In this document: one piece after another, positions 26,063 to 35,171 of the stretch
Position numbering within the stretch: position 1 is the first letter of the stretch
How the letters are laid out: the number at the start of each line of letters is the position of its first letter
NCBI RefSeq assembly: GCF_041624475.1
Contig: NZ_JBFJUX010000005.1
Coordinates: forward strand, 62,001-126,000
Length of the DNA stretch: 64,000 bases
Origin: Litorivivens sp041624475
GTDB taxonomy: Bacteria > Pseudomonadota > Gammaproteobacteria > Pseudomonadales > Spongiibacteraceae
Direction of reading: 5' to 3'
Made by a program: the position numbers and the translations under genes
The notes under the pieces: generated by a model
What the model saw: only the letters and a program-made list of their open reading frames with translations
Told to the model about the DNA's origin: nothing
Databases searched by the model: none

Positions 26063-28216
26063 TTACTCAACCAGGGTATCAGCCAGAATCCGCGGAGTAA
26101 TGAAGATCAGCAGCTCCGATTTGTCCTGATCAACCGTGCTGCGGCGGAAAAGGCGGCCAATGTACGGCAGATCGCCAAAGAAGGGAACCTTGGTTACAGA
26201 TTCGATATCCGTGGTCTCATAAACACCGCCCAACACTACGGTCTGGCCATTGCCAACCAGCACCTTGGTTTTCAGCTCGGTGGTATCGATAGTTGGCACC
26301 TGACCGCCGAGGCCGGTGGCAATAACCAGCTGACCTACGGTGTCCTGATTGATCAGTAGGTCCAGCAGAATGCGGTCGTCCGGGGTAATAATCGGCGTCA
26401 CATCCAGGCTCAACACCGCCTCTTTAAAGGCAATCGTAGTTTCACCGTTAGCTGAAGACTCGGGATAAGGAATTTCAGTACCCGCCTTGATAATCGCCGG
26501 CTCCTTGTCACCGGTAATGACTTTCGGCTGGGAGACAATTTCACCGCGCCCCTTCGATTCCAGCGCCGACAGCTCCAGATTGAGGAAGTGATCGTCCTCA
26601 ATAAAACCGAGGGCAAAGGAGCCCGCCGCACCGGCAACCCCGAGGTCGGAAATCATACCCGGGATAACTTCAAAAGAATTTGAACCAGAATTGGCGGCAT
26701 CGATCAGATTACTGGTGGTTGCATTGTTATCCTCAATCGTTGCGTTTGCAGAGATAACATTGCCCGCGCTGTTCACGTCATAGTAGGCACCACCCCAGCG
26801 CACACCCAGACTCTTGTCGAAGTCCGTGCTGGCTCGAACAATCCGCGCCTCAATCTGCACCTGGCGGATCGGCACGTCGATCTGCTTGATCAGACGGCGA
26901 ATTTCATCGAGTTTTTCTGCGGTTTCGGTAATCAGCAGGGAGTTGGTACGCGACTCCAGCACCACCCGGCCGCGCTCGGACAGAATGTCCTCACCCTCAT
27001 TATCGTTGTTACCACCACGACCGCCCCTGCCTGAACGCTCAAACAGCCCCATCAGGTCCTTGGCATCGGCGTAGCGAATACGAACAAACTCACTGCGCAG
27101 GGGCGACAGCTCCCGCACCTGTTTCTGGGCTTCGATTTCCTGGCGCTCGCGCTCGGCGATCTCTGCCGCCGGCGCCACCATCAGCACATTGCCGACCAGG
27201 CGCTTGTCCAGGCCCTTGGTTTTCAGCACCAGTTCCAGCGCCTGATCCCAAGGCACATTTTTCAGGCGCAGGGTAATGTTGCCCGACACGGTGTCACTGG
27301 CAACCAGGTTAAGTTCGGTAAAATCTGCGATCAACTGCAGCACCGCGCGCACTTCGATATCCTGAAAGTTCAGCGACAGCTTCTCGCCGACGTAGGCAAA
27401 CTCCTTGCGCCGCTCTTCCACTTCTTCGGAGGTCAGGGGCTTAACGCTGACGACGTACTGGTTGTCCGTCTGGTAGGCCAGATAGTCGTAATCGCCACTG
27501 GATTTGAGTTCAAAGCGGGCGCCGCGATTGGTGCTCTGGGCATCAACAACCTGAACCGGTGTGGCAAAGTCGCCCACATCGTAGCGGCGACGTAGCTTTT
27601 CAGGCAGAGCTACATCATTAAACTCGACAAAGATCTTGGAGCCCTGCTCGTAGACATTAATATCGGCCTTGGGGTCTTTAAGGCTCATGACCAACATGCC
27701 TTCGCCATTGGCGCCGCGCTTGAAATCCATATCCTTGATCTGGTTGCCGCGAGCCGTTTCGACCTCAGGCTTCGCACTGGAAATCTGCTGCAGCGTGCCA
27801 CCGGCATCCTTCAGGTATTCCGTCGCCACCGAGCCGACTTCTACCACCAGGTCATTACCTTCCACGCGCGTGAGGTAGGGCACCAGCTCAATCAGATTGA
27901 GTACCAACCGCGTGCGGTCACCGCCCTCCAGCACAATGGCGCTGCTGGCATTGCCGTAGGACAAGGGGTATTTCTTCTGCGACAGCGAACTGCTTACACC
28001 CGGCAAGTCGAGCGCGATACGCGCCGGCTTCTCAATGGTGTAGCCCTTGGGCTCTGGCGGTGCAGAATCAAAGCTTAGACGGGCCTCAAATCGACCACCC
28101 TGCAGGGCAGAGAACTGGATATCCTTGAGTTCGCTGGCAAACAGGGGATGAGTGAAGATCGCGCAAGCCGCCCAAAGCAGATACCGCTGAAATTTATTTG
28201 GCTTAAAGGTATTCAT
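26063..28216 (-). CDS. pilQ: Type IV pilus secretin PilQ
   Basis: This is the outer membrane pore for the pilus fibre, 717 residues. After a signal peptide (cleavage near ASEL, residue 28) come two AMIN peptidoglycan-binding domains (about residues 30-130 and 155-265), an STN/N0 domain (LNFQDIEVRAVLQLIADFT), an N1 domain and a C-terminal secretin domain with KAGTEIPYPESS and VPFFGDLPYIGRLFRR. An insert rich in Gly, Arg and Asn (RSGRGGRGGNNDNEGED) sits in the N1 region. It ends the pilMNOPQ run. Confidence 0.97.
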   Translation of the reverse strand: MNTFKPNKFQRYLLWAACAIFTHPLFASELKDIQFSALQGGRFEARLSFDSAPPEPKGYTIEKPARIALDLPGVSSSLSQKKYPLSYGNASSAIVLEGGDRTRLVLNLIELVPYLTRVEGNDLVVEVGSVATEYLKDAGGTLQQISSAKPEVETARGNQIKDMDFKRGANGEGMLVMSLKDPKADINVYEQGSKIFVEFNDVALPEKLRRRYDVGDFATPVQVVDAQSTNRGARFELKSSGDYDYLAYQTDNQYVVSVKPLTSEEVEERRKEFAYVGEKLSLNFQDIEVRAVLQLIADFTELNLVASDTVSGNITLRLKNVPWDQALELVLKTKGLDKRLVGNVLMVAPAAEIAERERQEIEAQKQVRELSPLRSEFVRIRYADAKDLMGLFERSGRGGRGGNNDNEGEDILSERGRVVLESRTNSLLITETAEKLDEIRRLIKQIDVPIRQVQIEARIVRASTDFDKSLGVRWGGAYYDVNSAGNVISANATIEDNNATTSNLIDAANSGSNSFEVIPGMISDLGVAGAAGSFALGFIEDDHFLNLELSALESKGRGEIVSQPKVITGDKEPAIIKAGTEIPYPESSANGETTIAFKEAVLSLDVTPIITPDDRILLDLLINQDTVGQLVIATGLGGQVPTIDTTELKTKVLVGNGQTVVLGGVYETTDIESVTKVPFFGDLPYIGRLFRRSTVDQDKSELLIFITPRILADTLVE

Positions 28217-28231
28217 GACTTCTCCACTCGC

Positions 28232-28765
28232 TTAGCCGTCACTCGTTTTTATTTCCAGGGTTCGCGGTCTTTCGATCCAGCCGTCGCCACCATCCGAAAC
28301 AATTTCAATAATCAACACACTGGTTTCCGTCGACTCAACCACCCGACCGTGATTTCGGCCCAGGAAGTTACCGCGACGCACCCGGTGCACGCTGTTTTCG
28401 CTGTCTTTGATCAGGGCCCAACGCACGCCATCCAATTCCAGCGAGCCTACCATCCGCAGCGAGTCCAGGCTGAACTGCTCCAGAAACTCCTGCTTGCGGT
28501 TGAAATCAGGCTTCACCGCCGTATTGCCGGAAAGCCGCGCCACCTGCTTCGCCTCGACCGGCTTGATAAATGGACTGCGCATCCCCGACGCACTGTAGTT
28601 AAAGGCCTTGTAGGCCTTGAACGGCGGGATCGGCGGAATCTGTGGTACCGGTCGGGACTTAACCTCGGCCATATAGGCGTCGATATCCTCGTAGGAGGCA
28701 TTACCGCCGCAACCCACCACCAGCAGGCTTGTCATCAGGACCGGGATCAGTGTCTTTGTCTTCAT
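28232..28765 (-). CDS. pilP: Type IV pilus lipoprotein PilP
   Basis: A 177-residue inner-membrane lipoprotein that links the PilNO complex with the secretin. The lipobox is VVGC (Cys19), followed by a proline-rich stretch (RPVPQIPPIPPF) and a C-terminal beta domain (LEFLEQFSLDSLRMVGSL; RVRRGNFLGRNHGRV). Its start overlaps the pilO stop by four bases (ATGA), so the two are probably translationally coupled. Confidence 0.95.
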   Translation of the reverse strand: MKTKTLIPVLMTSLLVVGCGGNASYEDIDAYMAEVKSRPVPQIPPIPPFKAYKAFNYSASGMRSPFIKPVEAKQVARLSGNTAVKPDFNRKQEFLEQFSLDSLRMVGSLELDGVRWALIKDSENSVHRVRRGNFLGRNHGRVVESTETSVLIIEIVSDGGDGWIERPRTLEIKTSDG

Positions 28766-29379
28766 CCATCGACCTCCGGATCACGGTAGCGGTAGGTCTT
28801 CGCCGTAATCGACATATTCAGGTCAATGCCGCCTTTGGCTCCGCCAATCTTGAAATCATGCAGGGTCACGATCCGCGGCAAGCCGGCAATACCGCTGACG
28901 AAGGCCGCCAGATCGTGATAAGGGCCCTTCACCTGGATGCTGATAGGCAGCTCCACATAAAACTCCTTGCGAACTTCCGGCTGCAGTTTAATCGAGGTAA
29001 TTTCCAGACCATTGGATACCCCTTCTTCGGTGATATCTTCCAGCAGCCCCGGCACTTCGGTATCGGTCGGCAGTTGACTGAGAAGGGCACCAAAGGTTTC
29101 CTCCATTTCAATCATCTGCTTGCGGTAAGCCGCCAGATTGGCCGCCTTGAAGGCCTTGCGCTTGAATTCCTCGCGCAGCTCCTGCTCCTTGGCAGTAACC
29201 TTTTCCAGCTCTAGGCGCAGCGGCTCAATCAGCTGAAAATAGCCGCCAACCAAAACAGCAATAAAGACCACAACCCAGACGATGCTCTTGACCAGAATCG
29301 GCCAGGTGCCAACGGACTGCAGATCAATATTGTTAATATCGAAATCTTTAAGTTCTTTAAGCGCGTCCTGAAATGCCAC
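28762..29379 (-). CDS. pilO: Type IV pilus alignment protein PilO
   Basis: A 205-residue bitopic membrane protein that pairs with PilN. One transmembrane helix lies near residues 30-50 (LVKSIVWVVVFIAVLVGGYF), followed by a coiled coil (LELEKVTAKEQELREEFKRK) and a ferredoxin-like periplasmic domain. It starts two bases after the pilN stop and overlaps pilP by four bases. Confidence 0.95.
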   Translation of the reverse strand: MAFQDALKELKDFDINNIDLQSVGTWPILVKSIVWVVVFIAVLVGGYFQLIEPLRLELEKVTAKEQELREEFKRKAFKAANLAAYRKQMIEMEETFGALLSQLPTDTEVPGLLEDITEEGVSNGLEITSIKLQPEVRKEFYVELPISIQVKGPYHDLAAFVSGIAGLPRIVTLHDFKIGGAKGGIDLNMSITAKTYRYRDPEVDG

Positions 29380-29381
29380 GA

Positions 29382-29954
29382 CTATTTCTCCTTCGCCGCT
29401 GCGGCTTCAGCGTCCGGGGACGTGATCTTGAAGGACAGCTGGAACTCGCTGCCCTGTTCACCAAAATCAGGCGCGGCTTTTACCGACGTAAGATTCGGAT
29501 CTTTAAACCACAGGGAGCTGTCCAGTTTGCGCATCAGGCTCGATACCCGGTTGTTGGACTCCGCTTTGCCGGAGACTTTTATATTCTCTCCGCTTCGGGT
29601 CATATCCAGAAAGTAGGCCCCGTCCGGCATGGTGCGCACAGCCTCGTCGAAGATCCGAACAATCACCGGGCGCTTGCCCTGCAAGCCCTGGATGATTTCC
29701 ATCCGCTCCAGCAGTTCGGCGCGGCGTTTTTCCAGTTCACGAATTTCCGCCACCTGCCGATTCAATTCGGCAATATGCTGCTGCAGGTAATTATTGCGGC
29801 CATTCTGGTGCTCAATCAGAGCAGACACGTAGCGGTCACCCAGAAAAACAATCAGGGCACCAAACACCGCCATGCCCGCCAGAATCACCAGGAACTGCTT
29901 CTGCAGTGCCGCGCGGCGCTCTTCACGCCAGGGGAGGAGGTTGATTCTTGCCAT
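29382..29954 (-). CDS. pilN: Type IV pilus alignment protein PilN
   Basis: A 190-residue protein. The cytoplasmic N-terminus MARINLLPWREERR contains the conserved motif that docks into PilM. One transmembrane helix follows (FLVILAGMAVFGALIVFLG), then a coiled coil (IAELNRQVAEIRELEKRRAE) and a periplasmic domain ending in a lysine-rich tail. The start overlaps the pilM stop by one base (TGATG). Confidence 0.96.
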   Translation of the reverse strand: MARINLLPWREERRAALQKQFLVILAGMAVFGALIVFLGDRYVSALIEHQNGRNNYLQQHIAELNRQVAEIRELEKRRAELLERMEIIQGLQGKRPVIVRIFDEAVRTMPDGAYFLDMTRSGENIKVSGKAESNNRVSSLMRKLDSSLWFKDPNLTSVKAAPDFGEQGSEFQLSFKITSPDAEAAAAKEK

Positions 29955-31021
29955 CAGTCAAAGCTCCTCAATGCCAGGCCGCAGGCAATCATCATTGCCG
30001 GAGCATCTGCGTTCAACGCCAGTACATCCACTCCCGGTGCCACCTCCATATTAGCAAAGGGGTTGGCGACCACGGCCGAGGTACCCAATTCGTTGGCCAC
30101 CTGATCCGCCAGGCCGCTGGTAGACGCAACACCGCCGGCGAGAACCACGAGGTCAACCATGTTGTACTGGCTGGCGGAGAAAAAGAATTGCAGTGCGCGA
30201 TTGACCTGCTGCACCACGGCCTCGCGAAACGGCAGCAACACTTCATCTTCGTAGTCGTCGGCGATACCGCCTTCTTTTTTTGCCAGCCCGGCTTCTTCGT
30301 AGGTCACACCGTAGCGGCGCTGAATTTCTTCGGTCAGCTGTCGGCCGCCAAACAGCTGCTCGCGGGTATAAATCGTTTCGCCATCGACGATCACACTCAA
30401 GGTAGTGACCGTAGCGCCAATATCGATAATGGCCACCACCGAGTTTTCGTTCAGCTCAAACTGTTCGGCAATCAGGGAAAAAGTGCGCTCCATGGCGAAA
30501 GCTTCGATATCCACCACCTTCGCCTCAAGATCCGCCAGTTCCAGCGCCTCAACCCGGGAATCAATATTTTCCTGCCTGGAGGCCGCCAGCAGCACTTCCA
30601 TCATCGCCTCGTTGCGCTCCGAGGGACCCAGGATTTCAAAGTCCAGTGCAACCTCTTCCAGCGGGTAGGGAATGTACTGATCCGCTTCCATAGTGATCTG
30701 GGATTCCATCACATCTTCGCCCATATCAGCGGGCATCTCGATCACCTTGGTAATCACCGCAGCGCCCGACACCGCTACCGCCGCATTCTTCTGTTTGGAG
30801 CGCGAACGGGTATGCGCCAGCCGCAGACTTTCAGCCACCACCTCGGTGTCGGCGATATTCTTTTCGACCACCGCATTCTGGGGGAGAGCCGCCACAGCGA
30901 AACTCTCTACCCGGTAACGGCCGTCATTGAGGCTCAGTTCCAGCACCTTCACAGCGCTGGAACTGATGTCCACTCCAACTACCGGGCTGGGTCGCCAGCC
31001 GCCAAACAGTTCTTTTAACAC
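29954..31021 (-). CDS. pilM: Type IV pilus actin-like ATPase PilM
   Basis: A 355-residue cytoplasmic actin-like protein that binds PilN and connects the pilus motor with the envelope complex. It shows VVGVDISSSAVKVLELS, PLEEVALDFEILG, VAIIDIGATVTTLSVIVDG and YTREQLFGGRQLTEEIQRRYG, as in P. aeruginosa PilM. The start is GTG at 31021 with AGGAAAT upstream. It opens the pilMNOPQ-aroKB run and diverges from ponA. Genes in this run overlap or nearly touch, fitting one transcript. Confidence 0.97.
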   Translation of the reverse strand: MLKELFGGWRPSPVVGVDISSSAVKVLELSLNDGRYRVESFAVAALPQNAVVEKNIADTEVVAESLRLAHTRSRSKQKNAAVAVSGAAVITKVIEMPADMGEDVMESQITMEADQYIPYPLEEVALDFEILGPSERNEAMMEVLLAASRQENIDSRVEALELADLEAKVVDIEAFAMERTFSLIAEQFELNENSVVAIIDIGATVTTLSVIVDGETIYTREQLFGGRQLTEEIQRRYGVTYEEAGLAKKEGGIADDYEDEVLLPFREAVVQQVNRALQFFFSASQYNMVDLVVLAGGVASTSGLADQVANELGTSAVVANPFANMEVAPGVDVLALNADAPAMMIACGLALRSFD

Positions 31022-31072
31022 CAGAGATTTCCTATCTGCATCCGAGACTTAGAACACACTTTTTATAATTAG

Positions 31073-31101
31073 ATTAAATACCAGAGTACCCAATTTCGCA
31101 A
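31073..31101 (-). promoter_or_regulatory. Candidate pilM operon promoter
   Basis: TTGCGA (31096-31101) and TTTAAT (31073-31078) are spaced by 17 bases on the minus strand. It lies in the 172-base AT-rich gap shared with ponA. For ponA, a TATAAT at 31107-31112 on the plus strand lacks a convincing -35 box. Confidence 0.45.
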
Positions 31102-31193
31102 ATAGTTATAATGATTATTGGGTAGACCGCGTCTCATTTCGCTAACATAGGCGCCGATTCGCGAACCGAGCATCACCAAACACTAGGGCCAGA

Positions 31194-33668
31194 ATGTCAA
31201 AAATTATTGTGCTACGGCGAGTACTTACGCACCTATTACTGGTACTCGCAGCCGGTGCGATTGCCGGTTTTGCCGCTATTTTCATCTATCTCACCCCAAA
31301 ACTGCCGGATGTCGACACTTTGCGCGATATCCGCCTCCAGACCCCCCTGCGCATCTACAGCCGGGACCAGAAGCTGATAGGCGAATTTGGCGAGAAAAAG
31401 AGAACACCGCTGGACTTCGAGGACATTCCACCACTTTTTATAAAGGCCTTCCTCGCTGCCGAAGATGACCGCTTTTACGAGCATCATGGCGTAGATATCG
31501 GTGGCTTGCTGCGAGCGGCGTCACAATTGATTGTCAGCGGCGAAATCCAGACTGGCGGCAGCACCATCACCATGCAGGTGGCGAAAAACTACTTCCTGAC
31601 CCAGGAGCGTACCTTCTCCCGCAAGTTCAACGAGATTTTTCTGGCGATTAAAATCGAGCGGGCCCTGAACAAGCAGGAAATCCTGGAACTCTACCTGAAC
31701 AAAATCTTTCTCGGCAACCACGCCTATGGCATTGAGGCGGCCGCCGGGGTCTATTACGACAAGCATGTGGGCGAACTGACCCTGGCCCAGATGGCCATGA
31801 TTGCCGGCCTGCCCAAGGCTCCCTCTGCCTACAACCCGTTGGTGAACGCGAGCCGGGCGAAGTCGCGCCGCGACTGGATTCTGGCGCGCATGCTGCACCT
31901 CGGTTATATCGACGAGGAAGCCTACAAAACCGCGCGTCTGAGTGAAATCTCGGCCAGCTACTACGGCAGCAAACTGCAGGCCGAGGCCGCCTACGTTTCG
32001 GAAATGATCCGCCGCGACATGATTCGCCGATTTGGCGCCGACGCCTACACTGAAGGCTATCGCGCCTACGCCACTATCGACAGCGAGCTGCAGAACACAG
32101 CCAATCAGGCCGTCATCAACGGCGTTACCGAATACGACCGCCGCCACGGCTATCGCGGCCCGGAACAGCACTGGCAGCTGACATCGCCGCTTGATCGCGA
32201 TCACTGGCAGTCAGAGCTAAGGCGTCTCGGCAGTGTCGGTCGCTGGGAACCGGCACTGGTGCTGAAGGTTGAAGACCAGAGCGTTACCTGCCTGATGCGC
32301 GACGGCACCGAAATCGAGCTTTTATGGGAAGACGGTCTGGCAGAGGCACGCCCCTATATCAACGAGGACAGCCGTGGCGACGCGCCAGAAACCGCAGCTG
32401 ATATCCTCAAGCGCGGCGATGTGATCCGCGTGGCTGCCGAACCCGGTAAACGCTGGCAGCTGTCACAGCTGCCAGCGGTGCAGGCATCGCTCGTCTCGAT
32501 GGACGCCGATACCGGCGCCATTCTAAGTCTGGTGGGCGGCTTCGACTATCAGCACAGCAGCTTTAACCGGGTAACCCAGGCCAATCGCCAACCCGGCTCC
32601 AATTTCAAGCCCTTTGTTTATGCCGCCGCGCTGGAGAATGGCGCCACGCCGGCCACAGTGATCAATGACGCGCCAATTGTGTTTGACGATCAGGCCCTGG
32701 AAAGCACCTGGCGGCCGACCAACGACAGCGGCAAGTTCTACGGCCCGACCCGCCTGCGCAAGGCCCTATACAACTCGCGCAACCTGGTTTCCATTCGCCT
32801 GCTGCGCTCTACCGGCATCGCCAAAACCATCGACTACGTTACCCGCTTTGGCTTTCGCGAGTCGCAATTGCCTCGCGACCTGTCTTTAGCGCTGGGCAGT
32901 CTTTCCGCGACCCCACTGGACGTGGTGACCGGCTATACCGCCTTTGCCAATGGCGGCTACCGGGTCAAACCCTTTGTGCTGGAGCGGATTGAAGATCGGG
33001 ACGGCAATATTCTTTATCAGGCCGAGCATCCGGTCGTCTGCCGCCCCTGCGAAGAAGAAGTTGCCCTCGGGCCGGACCAGATTCACATCGGCGATGAAGA
33101 ACCCTTCTTTGAAGAAGCGAGTAATCTCGAAGCGATTCTCATGGAGGCCGAAGGTCCCCAGCACCCCAATGCCGAGCGCATTGTCGAGGAGCGCGTGGCC
33201 TATATCATGGACAGCATTCTCAAGGATGTTATTCGGTACGGCACCGGGCGTCGGGCGCGCAAGCTGGGGCGTAGCGATCTGGCCGGCAAAACCGGCACCA
33301 CCAACGGCCCCACGGACGCCTGGTTCTCCGGCTATGGCGCAGGTGTCGCCACCACCGCCTGGGTGGGTTTTGACAACAACCAGAACCTGGGCAAACGGGA
33401 ATACGGTGGCTCGACCGCCCTGCCCATCTGGATCGACTACATGCAGGTGGCACTGAAAGGCAAACCCGAGCAAGCCATGAAGCAACCTGCGGGCATTGCC
33501 ACCGTGCGCATAGACCCCGATACCGGCAAGCAGGCCGCACCGGGGCAGAGCAACGCCATCTTTGAGATTTTTCGAGCGGAGAATGTACCGGACACGGAAA
33601 CCAGCGAATCGCCTGGCTACACCCCCGGTAACGGGGCCAGTGACAACAGCCTGGAAGAAATCTTCTAA
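31194..33668 (+). CDS. mrcA: Penicillin-binding protein 1A (PonA/MrcA)
   Basis: This bifunctional peptidoglycan synthase of 824 residues has one N-terminal transmembrane helix (residues 11-33), a GT51 glycosyltransferase domain with catalytic Glu in AAEDDRFYEHHG (Glu90) and GGSTITMQVAKN, an OB-type insert, and a transpeptidase domain with SNFK (near residue 469), SRN and KTGT (near residue 699). Length is normal for PBP1A. A ribosome site AGGGCC precedes the ATG. It diverges from pilM, as in Pseudomonas, and converges on radA with a 15-base gap. Confidence 0.97.
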   Translation: MSKIIVLRRVLTHLLLVLAAGAIAGFAAIFIYLTPKLPDVDTLRDIRLQTPLRIYSRDQKLIGEFGEKKRTPLDFEDIPPLFIKAFLAAEDDRFYEHHGVDIGGLLRAASQLIVSGEIQTGGSTITMQVAKNYFLTQERTFSRKFNEIFLAIKIERALNKQEILELYLNKIFLGNHAYGIEAAAGVYYDKHVGELTLAQMAMIAGLPKAPSAYNPLVNASRAKSRRDWILARMLHLGYIDEEAYKTARLSEISASYYGSKLQAEAAYVSEMIRRDMIRRFGADAYTEGYRAYATIDSELQNTANQAVINGVTEYDRRHGYRGPEQHWQLTSPLDRDHWQSELRRLGSVGRWEPALVLKVEDQSVTCLMRDGTEIELLWEDGLAEARPYINEDSRGDAPETAADILKRGDVIRVAAEPGKRWQLSQLPAVQASLVSMDADTGAILSLVGGFDYQHSSFNRVTQANRQPGSNFKPFVYAAALENGATPATVINDAPIVFDDQALESTWRPTNDSGKFYGPTRLRKALYNSRNLVSIRLLRSTGIAKTIDYVTRFGFRESQLPRDLSLALGSLSATPLDVVTGYTAFANGGYRVKPFVLERIEDRDGNILYQAEHPVVCRPCEEEVALGPDQIHIGDEEPFFEEASNLEAILMEAEGPQHPNAERIVEERVAYIMDSILKDVIRYGTGRRARKLGRSDLAGKTGTTNGPTDAWFSGYGAGVATTAWVGFDNNQNLGKREYGGSTALPIWIDYMQVALKGKPEQAMKQPAGIATVRIDPDTGKQAAPGQSNAIFEIFRAENVPDTETSESPGYTPGNGASDNSLEEIF

Positions 33669-33683
33669 ACGCTGTTTACAAAT

Positions 33684-35048
33684 TTAAAGGGCTTCCAGCG
33701 CCTGCGCCAGGGTATCGACGGCCACCACCTCCATACCCTCCAGCGCCTTGCGCGGTCGATTGCCGCTGGGCACGATGGCCCGTTTGAAGCCGTGCTTGGC
33801 CGCTTCCTGCAGTCGCTCCTGACCACTGGGCACCGGGCGAATCTCGCCGGATAGCCCAACCTCACCGAACACCACCAGATCCTCGGCCAACGGCCGGTCG
33901 CGGAAACTGGAAACGATGGCCGACAGCAGCGCCAGATCGGCACTGGTTTCCAACACCTTGACGCCGCCCACCACATTCACAAAGACATCCTGATCCCCTA
34001 CCTGCAGACCGCCGTGGCGGTGCAATACCGCGAGCAGCATGGCCAGCCGGTTCTGCTCCAGCCCCACTGCCACCCGGCGCGGATTACCCAGCGAGCTGCC
34101 GTCTACCAAGGCCTGAATTTCCACCAGCAGCGGACGCGTACCTTCCCACACCACCATCACCACACTGCCGGAAGCCGGCTCACTCTGGCGATTGAGAAAG
34201 ATCGCCGAAGGGTTTTTGACCTCCTTCAGGCCCAGCTCGGTCATGGCGAACACACCCAGCTCATTCACCGCCCCGAAGCGGTTCTTCTGGCCGCGCAGGG
34301 TTCTAAAGCGGGTGTCACTGCTGCCCTCCAGCATGATCGAACAATCGATCATATGCTCCAGCACTTTGGGGCCGGCTAGTGAGCCTTCCTTGGTGACATG
34401 ACCCACCAGCAGCACAATGGTATTACTCTGTTTGGCGAAACGGGTAAGCGCCGCCGCGCATTCACGCACCTGCGATACACTGCCCGGCGCCGAGGTCACG
34501 CCATCACTGTGCAGCACCTGCACCGAATCGACCACCATCACCTGCGGCCTCTGCCGCGCCGCATGATTCAAGATGGACTCCAGCTGGGTTTCCGACAAGA
34601 GCTGCAATTTATCTGCTTTCAGCTCCAGGCGCTTGGCCCGCATCGCCACCTGTTGCAGGGATTCCTCACCCGTCACATAGAGCGCCGGAACCGACTGCGC
34701 CAGTTTACAGAGCGTCTGTAGCAGCAGTGTGCTTTTGCCCGCCCCCGGATGACCGCCAATCAACACTGCAGAGCCCGGCACCAGACCACCACCCAGCACC
34801 CGGTCGAACTCCGACGAGCCGCTGTGAATACGCGGCAGATCTTCCAGATTGATGGAGTCGAGGGTCTGCACCTCGGTCGCAGCAGCACCTGCATAGCCTA
34901 CCGCCCGCGCCGGCGCTTTGCCGGAAGCCGGCCCCAGCTTGAACTCGCTGAGGGTATTCCACTCCCCACAATCGTGGCATTGGCCCTGCCACTTGCTGTA
35001 TTCGCTGCCGCACTCATTGCAGACAAAGGCGCTTTTCTGTTTTGCCAT
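33684..35048 (-). CDS. radA: DNA repair protein RadA
   Basis: This 454-residue RecA-like ATPase and branch-migration factor acts in recombination. It has an N-terminal C4 zinc finger (CNECGSEYSKWQGQCHDC), Walker A GGHPGAGKSTLLLQ near residue 100, the RadA-specific KNRFG motif near residue 255, and a C-terminal Lon-protease-like domain. The ATG at 35048 (MAKQKSAFVC) has AGGG upstream; the frame continues far upstream but without family similarity. It diverges from the DnaT-like gene. Confidence 0.97.
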   Translation of the reverse strand: MAKQKSAFVCNECGSEYSKWQGQCHDCGEWNTLSEFKLGPASGKAPARAVGYAGAAATEVQTLDSINLEDLPRIHSGSSEFDRVLGGGLVPGSAVLIGGHPGAGKSTLLLQTLCKLAQSVPALYVTGEESLQQVAMRAKRLELKADKLQLLSETQLESILNHAARQRPQVMVVDSVQVLHSDGVTSAPGSVSQVRECAAALTRFAKQSNTIVLLVGHVTKEGSLAGPKVLEHMIDCSIMLEGSSDTRFRTLRGQKNRFGAVNELGVFAMTELGLKEVKNPSAIFLNRQSEPASGSVVMVVWEGTRPLLVEIQALVDGSSLGNPRRVAVGLEQNRLAMLLAVLHRHGGLQVGDQDVFVNVVGGVKVLETSADLALLSAIVSSFRDRPLAEDLVVFGEVGLSGEIRPVPSGQERLQEAAKHGFKRAIVPSGNRPRKALEGMEVVAVDTLAQALEAL

Positions 35049-35106
35049 GTTTTTCCCTATAACCATCCATACCAGCGGGTCTTTGCAGACTCCAGTCAAA
35101 TCCCGC

Positions 35107-35136
35107 TTGGCCCTGGCGCAAGCCTGGCCGTACAAT
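35107..35136 (+). promoter_or_regulatory. Candidate promoter of the DnaT-like/lambda P-like pair
   Basis: TTGGCC (35107-35112) and TACAAT (35131-35136) are 18 bases apart. The -10 is good (five of six), the -35 weak. The start codon is 36 bases after the -10. Confidence 0.4.
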
Positions 35137-35171
35137 AGCCGGCTCACTTCCCACATTATCAGCCGTCCACT